Shown one piece after another: positions 25,633 to 32,630 of a DNA stretch of 32,807 bases. The DNA is from Bacteroidales bacterium (GTDB taxonomy: Bacteria; Bacteroidota; Bacteroidia; Bacteroidales; UBA12481). The number at the start of each line of letters is the position of its first letter. Positions within the stretch are counted from its first letter, which is position 1. A program made the position numbers and the translations under genes. A model generated the notes under the pieces. That model worked only from the letters and a program-made list of their open reading frames with translations, did no database searches and was not told the origin of the DNA. The stretch is taken from assembly GCA_023145515.1 (NCBI GenBank), contig JAGLDP010000043.1, positions 1-32,807 on the forward strand. Direction: 5' to 3'.

Positions 25633-26507
25633 CCTTCTAGTGGTTCTGCATGAATAGTTGCGTGGATATCCATATCCTTGAGAATCATTTCCTCTATCTG
25701 GTTTGCTATAGCATGTGCTGCACCAAGACTAAGGTGTCCGGGCAGCTTTATATGCGCAGTCATTTCCTTATACTGTCCGTAAAAATGTATTCTGATATTG
25801 TGAATATTTACTTCCTTTTGACAATTATCTCTTACAATAGCGTAAATTTCATCTATTATTTCTTTATCGGGTTTTTTTCCAATCATATGGCTGATATTAT
25901 CTTTCATAATACCATAAGCAGCAGCAAAAATAAACAGAGAAACCACAATTCCCAGCACTCCATCAATCCACCAAAACTTCTCTGCAAATATTAATCCAAT
26001 CAAGATCAGGATTGACGATAATGAATCTGTTCTATGATGCCAGGCATCGGCTTTTAATGATGTCATGCCTGTAATTCTGGCGCCTCTGAATGATAGTTGG
26101 GCCATTCCTTCTTTCACCAGGATAGATACGATTGTAGCAATCCAGGCCATCAGGCCATAATTGAATTCCTGGTGATCTTTCAGCCTCCCAATTGATTCCT
26201 GCAAAAAACCAAAGCCAACAATCACCATAATACTGCCAATCAGCAGCGAGCTTATCCACTCAGCTCTGCCATGACCAAATGGATGCTCTTCATCGGCAGG
26301 CTTTCTTGAAACTCGTATTCCAACAATCAGAATTACCGAACTTAGTGTATCAGTTAAGGTATGCCAGGCATCAGTAATCAAGGCAATTGACCCGCTCATA
26401 ATACCTGCTACATATTTAAGTACAAAGAGAATAACATTTCCAATAATGGAAATCCACCCCAATCGAATCCCGTACTTTGAACCCTTATCTGTACTTAGTT
26501 TATGCAT
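25629..26507 (-). CDS. Cation diffusion facilitator metal exporter
   Basis: This 292-residue transporter exports a divalent metal (Zn, Fe, Mn or Co) in exchange for protons. Six membrane helices are seen. TM2 carries ITDAWHTLTD with H49 and D53, and TM5 carries ADAWHHRTD with H157 and D161. This His-Asp/His-Asp set is most often found in zinc-type CDF proteins. The conserved loop HPFGHGRAEW (75-84) and a cytoplasmic C-terminal domain with several histidines (IHNIRIHFYG) are present. It heads the long leftward operon and has a Fur-box-like palindrome 19-33 bp upstream of its start, suggesting metal-responsive control. The metal specificity is inferred. Confidence 0.9.
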   Translation of the reverse strand: MHKLSTDKGSKYGIRLGWISIIGNVILFVLKYVAGIMSGSIALITDAWHTLTDTLSSVILIVGIRVSRKPADEEHPFGHGRAEWISSLLIGSIMVIVGFGFLQESIGRLKDHQEFNYGLMAWIATIVSILVKEGMAQLSFRGARITGMTSLKADAWHHRTDSLSSILILIGLIFAEKFWWIDGVLGIVVSLFIFAAAYGIMKDNISHMIGKKPDKEIIDEIYAIVRDNCQKEVNIHNIRIHFYGQYKEMTAHIKLPGHLSLGAAHAIANQIEEMILKDMDIHATIHAEPLEG

Positions 26508-26525
26508 TACTCTTATTCGACCAAA

Positions 26526-26540
26526 TTACAATAATTGTAT
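26526..26540. promoter_or_regulatory. Candidate 7-1-7 operator upstream of the CDF exporter
   Basis: TTACAAT-A-ATTGTAT is an inverted repeat with perfect inner arms (TACAAT/ATTGTA, 26527-26539) and one outer mismatch. The 7-1-7 shape is that of Fur, PerR and Zur boxes. It lies 19-33 bp before the gene start and overlaps TAATTTG on the minus strand, a possible -7 element, a position that suits a repressor. The same core recurs upstream of rpiB. Confidence 0.45.
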
Positions 26541-26588
26541 TTGCTGAATTTAACCATTTATATGAGCATTAAAAAGCCTGGTAAGCAC

Positions 26589-27719
26589 TTACTCAATGCT
26601 AAATAAATCAGCAATTATTCCATCAGCTCTGAACCATGAATCAACACTAATACTCAGCATATTGTTCTTCAAAATCATATCCTTTGATATCAGGTATTTT
26701 TGACATTGTACTACAAACTCCCCCCAGCTCTGCTTATGGTTTAGTGTCTCCCAATCAGCTTGCTTAATCCCCCACTTTGTTCGCAACCTTGTCATAATCA
26801 ACTCATTTCTTCTATCAATTTCAGAAATATCTTCTTGCTTGGTAATTAAACAATCTGTAAGATATCCATCTATATACTGCTGTAAATCGGAGGGATTCCA
26901 ATGTCTGCTTTTTCCATTAAACGAATGAGCTGAAGGACCAATACCCAGATACCATTCTCCTTTCCAGTATTTTGTATTATGACGACTATATTTCTTGTTT
27001 TTGGCAAAATTTGAGATCTCATAATGTTCAAATCCCAGCTCTGCAGACAGCTCCCTAAGAGTATTATATTGATTGAGACTTTTTCCTTCCTTCATCTCCT
27101 GAATTTTACCTGCCTTATGCCATCGTCCAAATACTGTTTCTGGCTCAATCGTCAAGTGATAAGCAGACAGGTGGTTTACATGAAAATCTTTCAGAAGCAT
27201 AAGATTCTTCATCCAAGCTTTATCCGATAATGCATCTAAGCCATAAATCAAGTCAACACTAATATTTTGAAACCCTGATTTTTCTGCCAAACGAATACTA
27301 TTAATAGCCTGATCTGCCGTATGTCGACGGTTCATAAACAAAAGATCAATATCTCTGAAAGATTGAATACCCAAACTAATTCTATTAAAGCCCAGTGATT
27401 TCATATTTGCCAGCACTTCTGAACTAAGATCATCAGGATTTGCCTCAATAGTAATTTCTGTTTTTGAAGAAATATTAAGATGCTTATATAATTTATTAAG
27501 TATCAGATCTAAGGAATCAGCATCAAGAAGTGAAGGTGTTCCGCCCCCCAGATAAATTGTATCAGATTCTTTTCCATCCAAATAATCCGCCCGTAATTCT
27601 ATTTCCTTTAAGCATGCATTTACAAATTGCTTTCTTAAATCTAAGCTGGTACTTGAGAAAAAATCGCAATAGTGGCAGCGTTGAACGCAAAATGGGATAT
27701 GTATATAAATTCCTGCCAT
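26589..27719 (-). CDS. hemW: Radical SAM heme chaperone HemW (HemN-like)
   Basis: This 376-residue radical SAM protein has CVQRCHYCDF (11-20), the CxxxCxxC motif that binds the [4Fe-4S] cluster. GGGTPS (58-63) binds S-adenosylmethionine, and HLSAYHLTIEPET lies near the middle. It is shorter than true oxygen-independent coproporphyrinogen oxidase HemN (about 450 aa) and starts directly at MAGIYIHIPF, as HemW does. HemW proteins bind heme and help insert it into respiratory proteins, so I call it HemW rather than HemN. It is divergent from the VanZ-like gene (51 bp between starts). An 81-bp gap separates its stop from the CDF gene. Confidence 0.9.
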   Translation of the reverse strand: MAGIYIHIPFCVQRCHYCDFFSSTSLDLRKQFVNACLKEIELRADYLDGKESDTIYLGGGTPSLLDADSLDLILNKLYKHLNISSKTEITIEANPDDLSSEVLANMKSLGFNRISLGIQSFRDIDLLFMNRRHTADQAINSIRLAEKSGFQNISVDLIYGLDALSDKAWMKNLMLLKDFHVNHLSAYHLTIEPETVFGRWHKAGKIQEMKEGKSLNQYNTLRELSAELGFEHYEISNFAKNKKYSRHNTKYWKGEWYLGIGPSAHSFNGKSRHWNPSDLQQYIDGYLTDCLITKQEDISEIDRRNELIMTRLRTKWGIKQADWETLNHKQSWGEFVVQCQKYLISKDMILKNNMLSISVDSWFRADGIIADLFSIE

Positions 27720-27736
27720 GATTGTTTTACAATTTA

Positions 27737-27744
27737 TATATTTG
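27737..27744 (+). promoter_or_regulatory. Promoter -7 box of the VanZ-like gene
   Basis: TATATTTG matches the Bacteroidota -7 consensus TAnnTTTG exactly and lies 26 bp before the ATG at 27771. It supports that start over an upstream in-frame ATG at 27672, which lies inside the divergent hemW gene. No clear -33 TTTG is present. Confidence 0.5.
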
Positions 27745-27770
27745 TTCGCTTAATTCAAGGATTCAAAATA

Positions 27771-28154
27771 ATGCTTCGCAATCTTCTTATTATTTCTTCA
27801 GTATGGGCTATAATAATTTTGATTCTAAGTGGATTACCAGGATCAAGTTTGCCAAATACAAGTTTTTCAAAAATACCTCACTTTGATAAACTTGTTCATA
27901 TGGCATTATACTTTCCCTTATCTTTTTTACTAATAGCCGAATTTTCTTTTTCCAAAAAATCATTCATAAATAGATATGCTCTTTTGCTAACTCTTTTAAT
28001 AGTTGCCCTTTATGGTGGATTTATTGAATTAGCACAAGGTTACATTTTCGTTCAACGATCAGCTGACTGGAAAGATTTAGCTTCTGATCTGGCAGGAGGC
28101 CTGCTTGGTATTTCCTTCTATTATGTAATAGGTAAAAGACTTATAAAACGCTAA
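27771..28154 (+). CDS. VanZ-like family membrane protein
   Basis: This 127-residue membrane protein has four hydrophobic helices. The VanZ-like signature is the FDKLVHMALYFPLSFLL stretch (about 39-55), with a histidine entering TM2, and the later GGFIELAQGYIFVQRSADWKDLASDLAGGLLG, where an acidic GxxxExxQ...D..D..AN/G pattern is expected. The fold is named for teicoplanin resistance protein VanZ, but short chromosomal members in Bacteroidota have no known role. I chose the ATG at 27771 because it follows an exact promoter box and begins with a hydrophobic helix. Its stop is 5 bp from the stop of convergent lutB. Confidence 0.82.
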   Translation: MLRNLLIISSVWAIIILILSGLPGSSLPNTSFSKIPHFDKLVHMALYFPLSFLLIAEFSFSKKSFINRYALLLTLLIVALYGGFIELAQGYIFVQRSADWKDLASDLAGGLLGISFYYVIGKRLIKR

Positions 28155-28159
28155 TAACT

Positions 28160-29542
28160 CTATTTTCCCTTATCTTTTTTCATCCATCGCTTTGCAAAAG
28201 ATTCATTAGGAAATTCTAAGGGAGCCCTACGTGGTCCCCATGCTTTCTTTCCAAAGCTTTTCATCCCAAAATTTTTCCATCCCGCCCCTATACGCTCCAA
28301 TTTACTTCTCTTCAGCATATATTTCTGGTAATATTTCATGCCGGCTTTCTCCACAAAACCTGCACTTCCTTCTTCCACCAGTTTTTTCCTGTTAAGTAAT
28401 AAGAGTTTATGTAATGGGATTTTAACCGGACAAACCTCTGTGCATTTACCACAAAGACTACTTGCAAAATTTAAATGTCCGGTATCTTTACTATCATCAA
28501 GATACATAGAAATAACTGAGCCAATCGGACCAGTATATACTGTGTCATAGGTATATCCTCCAACATTCAAATATATAGGACAATAATTCAAACAGGCTCC
28601 ACAACGAATACATTTAAGAGCCAAGTTATGTTCCTCTTCATCAAAAAGCGTACTCCTGCCCCCGTCAAAAAGAATCACATATACATGTTCTGGTCCATCT
28701 GTATCATCGTCTGCTTTTGGTCCGGATATAATCGAATTATAGGCAGTCATATTTTGTCCTGTACCCATTACCGATACAAGAGGCCAAAATAAGTCCAGGT
28801 CTGATACTGAGGGAATAATTTTCTCAAATCCTGCTATCACAACCATAGTTTTTGGCCATGACATAGTAAGTAATCCATTGCCTTCATTCTCTGTTAGAGC
28901 TATACTTCCAGTATCAGCAAGTAAAAAATTTGCTCCTGTAATACCCATATCTGCACTAACAAACTGTTCTCTAAGAAAATTTCTTACATAATGTGCTAAT
29001 TCTTCAGGACCAGCATCTTCCTTTGTTCCAAATTTTTCATGAAACAATTCAGCAACATCCTCTTTAGATTTGTGCATTGCCGGTGTAAGAATATGGAAAG
29101 GTTTTTCTCCAGCTGTTTGAACAATGAATTCACCCAAATCAGTTTCTAAGCTTCTAATCTTGTTTTGCTCCAGGGCATCATTGAGTTCAATTTCCTCACT
29201 GACCATAGATTTTGTTTTCACAACAAGCTTAGTGTCATGTCGTTTAGCTATAGCCAATACCTGCTTTATTACCTCATCAGCATTCTTTGCCCACAACACA
29301 TCCATGTTGTTTTCCTTGGCATTTTTTTCAAATTTAGTTAATAATTGATCCAGGTTATTAATAACATAATCCTTTATGGCACCAGCAGTATCTTTAGCTT
29401 TCTCAAGGTCAGAAAAGTAATTCTTACCTATTTCAACAGCTTTGGTATACTTACCAATATTATGATTTATCGTCTTCCTCTTTTTAAGATCAAAACTTAC
29501 AGATTCTGAATCAATCTTAAATTTCTTCTCGCGTGAATTCAT
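28160..29542 (-). CDS. lutB: LutB/LldF-type iron-sulfur protein with LUD domain
   Basis: This 460-residue protein resembles LutB (YkgF), the iron-sulfur subunit of the LutABC L-lactate oxidising system. An N-terminal LUD domain (about 60-300) includes NFLLADTGSIALTENEGNG, typical of this family. It is followed by CIRCGACLNYC (C311, C314, C317, C321) and CGKCTEVCPVKIPLHKL (C364, C367, C371), which bind iron-sulfur clusters. A C-terminal tail rich in Lys and Trp follows. rpiB lies 7 bp upstream, so they form a two-gene unit. The partners LutA and LutC are not adjacent, so they lie elsewhere, or the protein works with other partners. Confidence 0.88.
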   Translation of the reverse strand: MNSREKKFKIDSESVSFDLKKRKTINHNIGKYTKAVEIGKNYFSDLEKAKDTAGAIKDYVINNLDQLLTKFEKNAKENNMDVLWAKNADEVIKQVLAIAKRHDTKLVVKTKSMVSEEIELNDALEQNKIRSLETDLGEFIVQTAGEKPFHILTPAMHKSKEDVAELFHEKFGTKEDAGPEELAHYVRNFLREQFVSADMGITGANFLLADTGSIALTENEGNGLLTMSWPKTMVVIAGFEKIIPSVSDLDLFWPLVSVMGTGQNMTAYNSIISGPKADDDTDGPEHVYVILFDGGRSTLFDEEEHNLALKCIRCGACLNYCPIYLNVGGYTYDTVYTGPIGSVISMYLDDSKDTGHLNFASSLCGKCTEVCPVKIPLHKLLLLNRKKLVEEGSAGFVEKAGMKYYQKYMLKRSKLERIGAGWKNFGMKSFGKKAWGPRRAPLEFPNESFAKRWMKKDKGK

Positions 29543-29549
29543 ACCTCTC

Positions 29550-29990
29550 CTAACTAATAGGGATTTTATTTATTCTTCTCAGGTGTCGACCACCATCAAA
29601 ATCAGTCTCTAAAAAAATCTTTACCATTTTCCAAGCTTGCTCATATTCAACAAAACGAGAAGGTATGGCACAAATATTTGCATCATTATGTGATCTGGCC
29701 AGCCGTGTTATCTCATCACTCCAACATATAGCAGAACGAATACCTGAATGCTTATTTACAACCATATTGATTCCATTACCTGATCCACATAAAGAAAATC
29801 CCATATCTATTTCTCTCTTCTCCAATGCTTCAGCTAATGGATGAGCAAATTCAGGGTAATCACAACTCTCATCTGAATTACAACCAAAATCTCTAACTTC
29901 GTATCCAGTTTCTTTCAATTTTTCTTTCAGCCAGATTTTAAGATTATACCCAGCATGATCAGATGCCATTCCAAGTTTTACAATTTTCAT
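29550..29990 (-). CDS. rpiB: Ribose 5-phosphate isomerase B
   Basis: RpiB interconverts ribose 5-phosphate and ribulose 5-phosphate in the pentose phosphate pathway. The 146-residue protein matches the LacA/RpiB family: ASDHAG (9-14, with D11 and H12 for substrate binding), DYPEFA (44-49), and GFSLCGSGNGINMVVNK (64-80), with C68 as the likely catalytic base and the GSGNG anion hole. RSHNDANI (99-106) completes the site. It is the first gene of the rpiB-lutB unit. An exact -7 box lies upstream at 30049-30056 with a palindrome behind it. Confidence 0.94.
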   Translation of the reverse strand: MKIVKLGMASDHAGYNLKIWLKEKLKETGYEVRDFGCNSDESCDYPEFAHPLAEALEKREIDMGFSLCGSGNGINMVVNKHSGIRSAICWSDEITRLARSHNDANICAIPSRFVEYEQAWKMVKIFLETDFDGGRHLRRINKIPIS

Positions 29991-30048
29991 TTTATTGACA
30001 ATATGGTTTCACTTTTCAACAGTCGTTCTAAATCTTTTATAATCAACA

Positions 30049-30056
30049 CAAAGCTA
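30049..30056 (-). promoter_or_regulatory. Promoter -7 box of rpiB-lutB
   Basis: Read leftward the sequence is TAGCTTTG, an exact TAnnTTTG match, 58 bp before the rpiB ATG. No clear -33 TTTG is seen at the right spacing. The palindrome at 30086-30104 lies about 50 bp upstream of the expected transcription start. Confidence 0.45.
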
Positions 30057-30085
30057 AAAAATTTCTATCAGCATACTATAATTAA

Positions 30086-30104
30086 AAATACAATAATTGT
30101 ATTT
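30086..30104. promoter_or_regulatory. 19-bp perfect palindrome upstream of rpiB, shared with the CDF leader
   Basis: AAATACAAT-A-ATTGTATTT has two perfect 9-bp arms around a single A. The inner ATACAATAATTGTAT (30088-30102) has the 7-1-7 shape of Fur-family boxes, and 16 bases are identical to the site before the CDF gene. A half-site, ATTGTATTT, recurs at 30110-30118, spaced 14 bp from the right arm. Confidence 0.45.
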
Positions 30105-30480
30105 AATAGATTGTATTTTAGATAATTACATTGAATTATGACTTATTAACATAGCATCTTTATTAGCTCTCAAAAGTTACAAAAAATATCTATTGTGATT
30201 TTCAATTCTATCCTTTATTAATATTTTGTTTTGTAATTACAAGCATTATTTATTGTTTTGACTCATTAAATATCAAACTGGTTTTCAACTAAAATAGAGA
30301 GGCAAAAAAGCAATTATTTATTCACATTGTAACAATAAACAAGGTGTTAATATAATTTCAAAGACATTCATTTTCAAGAAGAAAATTTACTTTTTAGTTG
30401 TTAATATCCCACTTAAAGTTTTGTAAAAAAATATCTATTCTCATTCTTAAAATTATTATCAACCGTTTCAACAGGATATC

Positions 30481-30519
30481 ATTATCATCATATACTTTTT
30501 TAAAAAGAATAATGATAAT
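30481..30519. promoter_or_regulatory. Long AT-rich dyad upstream of the MORN-repeat gene
   Basis: ATTATCAT (30481-30488) and ATGATAAT (30512-30519) are perfect inverted arms, with TTTTTT/AAAAA near the centre adding to the symmetry. No rightward gene lies close upstream, so it is unlikely to be a terminator for that strand. An operator about 65-100 bp before the expected transcription start is possible. Confidence 0.35.
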
Positions 30520-30570
30520 AATAATATAAGACGCTTAACTTTTGCTGAAGTATGAAGTCGAAAGAAGTTT

Positions 30571-30578
30571 TACCTTTG
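30571..30578 (+). promoter_or_regulatory. Promoter -7 box of the MORN-repeat gene
   Basis: TACCTTTG is an exact match to the Bacteroidota -7 box TAnnTTTG and lies 21 bp before the ATG at 30600. A TTTG at 30541-30544 could be the -33 element, but the spacing is several bases longer than usual. The box supports starting at 30600 rather than at the ATG at 30552. Confidence 0.5.
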
Positions 30579-30599
30579 GATTCGAATGCACTTAGCATC

Positions 30600-32144
30600 A
30601 TGAAAAATACTGTTTTTATCATCTTAATTTTTTTAGGCGCACAATTGGCCATCCAGGCTCAAAATGCTTCAGATATCAAGTATGAAAAATTCTATTACGA
30701 AAATGGAAAAGTTTCAAGTGAAGGGATATTGCGCGATGGAAAACCTGATGGAATTTGGATAAGTTATTATCGTGGCGGACAAATAAAATCTAAAGGCAAA
30801 AGAAGTAATTTTTTACTGGATAGCGTATGGAAGTTTTATGATGAAATGGGAAATCTAACTGAGGAAATTAATTATTTGAAAGGAAAAAAGAGTGGTTTTT
30901 TGACTAGATATCAGGGAGTTGTGAAAAATAATTCACTTACCAGAATGATATTAGCGAGAGAGTTATTTCTGGATGATGAAAAAGAGGGACAAGGGTTTTA
31001 TTATGACGATTATGGACAAATTGAGCAAATTGTTAGTTATAAACAGGGTAAAAAGCATGGTTTAAGTAGATGGTTTAATTCAGATAGCCTGATTCAAACA
31101 CTTTACAAATATCATAATGATTTTTTGATTGATAGAGAATTTATCAATCAGTATAATGATAAGAATCTGAAACAGGGATTATGGAAAAAATTGTATGATA
31201 ATGATAACATCATGCTAGAAGAAAATTATAATAATGGTATTCTTCATGGGTATTACCGAGAGTATTCACGAAGGGGACAATTATTGGTTTCAAAGTTTTA
31301 TGAATACGGAAAAGAGATAGAACGTATTGATGATGAGAAAATTAAAATTGAAATTAGAAATCAATTTGATTCAAAAGGACAAATAGCAGCTAGTGGAGGA
31401 TTTATCAATAATACTCCCGTGGGTATTCATAGAAAATATACTGATAACAGGTCTGTAATTAACACCACTGAGTATAGTAATTCAGGACAAATAGTCTCAG
31501 ATGGTATAACAGATGAAAAGGGAAAGAAGGATGAATTTTGGAAATTTTACTACAACACAGGGCAATTGAAATCTGAAGGAAGTTTTAATAATAATATTAG
31601 ACATGGTGTATGGAAATACTATTTTCCAAATCAGCAACTTGAACAAACTGGTAGCTTCAGATCTGGTAGGGAAGATGGATTATGGACATGGTTTTATGAA
31701 GATGGATCTTTAAGACGAGAGGAAAATTACTATCGCAGTCTTGAAGATGGAGCTTCTGTAGAGTTTGATAAAAATGGAAATATTATAGCTAAAGGAGATT
31801 ATATTGAGGGATTAAAAGAAGGGATATGGTATTATCATGTTGGTGATCATACTGAAAAGGGAGCTTTTATAGCTGGAGAAAAAGATGGTATATGGGAGCA
31901 TTTTTATATGAATGGAATAAAGAAGTTTTCAGGAGCTTATTTACAAGGTTATGCTAATGGAAAACATAAGTATTTTTATGAAAATGGAAAGATAAAAGAA
32001 GAGCAGTATTTTGAAATGGGTAGAAAAGAAAAAACTTGGAAAAAGATTGATGAGACAGGTAATATTTCAATTACTACAAGCTATTCAAATGATAGAATTG
32101 TCAAAATAAATGGAGTAAAGATTAATTTGGAAGAGTTACGTTAG
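30600..32144 (+). CDS. Secreted MORN-repeat (YwqK-like) protein
   Basis: From the ATG at 30600 the 514-residue protein begins with a signal peptide (hydrophobic IFIILIFLGAQLAIQAQ-like stretch, about 4-21), so it is exported. The rest is a chain of roughly 16 MORN-type repeats of about 22-24 residues. Each follows the pattern F/YY-x-NG-x-I/L-x-x-E-x-x-Y-x-x-G-x-x-x-G-x-W, for example FYYNTGQLKSEGSFNNNIRHG, FYEDGSLRREENYYRSLEDG and FYENGKIKEEQYFEMGRKEK. Such MORN_2/YwqK repeats are often labelled antitoxin by similarity, but no toxin is nearby and export argues against that name here. The likely role is a surface or periplasmic beta-rich scaffold; function unknown. The gene is AT-richer than its neighbours. 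Confidence 0.83.
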   Translation: MKNTVFIILIFLGAQLAIQAQNASDIKYEKFYYENGKVSSEGILRDGKPDGIWISYYRGGQIKSKGKRSNFLLDSVWKFYDEMGNLTEEINYLKGKKSGFLTRYQGVVKNNSLTRMILARELFLDDEKEGQGFYYDDYGQIEQIVSYKQGKKHGLSRWFNSDSLIQTLYKYHNDFLIDREFINQYNDKNLKQGLWKKLYDNDNIMLEENYNNGILHGYYREYSRRGQLLVSKFYEYGKEIERIDDEKIKIEIRNQFDSKGQIAASGGFINNTPVGIHRKYTDNRSVINTTEYSNSGQIVSDGITDEKGKKDEFWKFYYNTGQLKSEGSFNNNIRHGVWKYYFPNQQLEQTGSFRSGREDGLWTWFYEDGSLRREENYYRSLEDGASVEFDKNGNIIAKGDYIEGLKEGIWYYHVGDHTEKGAFIAGEKDGIWEHFYMNGIKKFSGAYLQGYANGKHKYFYENGKIKEEQYFEMGRKEKTWKKIDETGNISITTSYSNDRIVKINGVKINLEELR

Positions 32145-32176
32145 TCAAAATCTTCAAAAAAAAAGCCAATCTACTC

Positions 32177-32209
32177 GGGTAAATGTGTATTTATTCATTA
32201 TTTTTACCC
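32177..32209. other. Inverted repeat between the MORN gene and the receiver gene
   Basis: GGGTAAA (32177-32183) and TTTACCC (32203-32209) form a 7-bp stem with a 19-nt loop. No run of T follows it, so it is a poor intrinsic terminator and may be an operator for the receiver gene, 31 bp downstream. Confidence 0.3.
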
Positions 32210-32239
32210 TGATAGGATAGAACAATATTGAACCATATC

Positions 32240-32626
32240 ATGGATAATATTTCCATATTATTAGTAGAAGATAACAAATTGAATCAACGCTTGATGGAAT
32301 CAAGTTTGAAGCGATTTGGTTACAAAATAGATGTTGCTAATAATGGATTGGAAGCTGTTGAAAAATATGAGCTTAATCATAAGAGTTATGACTTAATAAT
32401 CATGGATATTATGATGCCGGTTATGGATGGATTGGAGGCGACAAAAAAAATAAGAATTTTTGAAAAAAAGAAAAAATTGCGCATTCCTATTATTGCACTT
32501 ACAGCCAATACCTTTAATGCTGATAGAGAAAGATGTTTATCAAGTGGTATGGATGAGTATATTGCAAAACCGTTAAATATGGAAAAGCTTACTAAAGCTT
32601 TTAAAGATCTCGGAATAATTCAATAA
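32240..32626 (+). CDS. Single-domain response regulator receiver protein
   Basis: This 128-residue protein is one complete receiver domain and nothing else. I start at the ATG at 32240; an in-frame TTG at 32228 would add four residues. The phosphorylation site is D56 in [12 protein letters not shown]. The acidic pair E10 and D11 (LLVEDN), T88 in ALTAN and K110 in AKPL complete the switch. The wording LVEDNxLNQxL and [14 protein letters not shown] is that of receivers attached to hybrid histidine kinases, so it probably takes a phosphoryl group from a kinase elsewhere. No kinase or output domain is encoded nearby. ruvB begins 4 bp after its stop, so the two are likely co-transcribed. Confidence 0.9.
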   Translation: MDNISILLVEDNKLNQRLMESSLKRFGYKIDVANNGLEAVEKYELNHKSYDLIIMDIMMPVMDGLEATKKIRIFEKKKKLRIPIIALTANTFNADRERCLSSGMDEYIAKPLNMEKLTKAFKDLGIIQ

Positions 32627-32630
32627 TATT

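Larger units (their letters stand above)
29991..30599. other. AT-rich intergenic region between rpiB and the MORN-repeat gene
   Basis: About 600 bp, far AT-richer than its neighbours, separates two divergent genes. I see no convincing gene in it. It contains the rpiB promoter (30049-30056), a 19-bp palindrome (30086-30104), a further ATTGTATTT copy at 30110-30118, a dyad at 30481-30519 and the MORN gene -7 box (30571-30578). The middle part (about 30130-30470) shows no motif I recognise; a small RNA there cannot be excluded. Confidence 0.6.

Noticed and set aside
30552-30599. Upstream ATG start of the MORN-repeat gene
   Set aside because: The exact -7 box at 30571 would lie inside the gene, and the signal peptide begins at 30600.
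30600-32144. Toxin-antitoxin system suggested by YwqK-like MORN repeats
   Set aside because: No toxin gene is adjacent, and the protein carries a signal peptide and many repeats, unlike a small cytoplasmic antitoxin.
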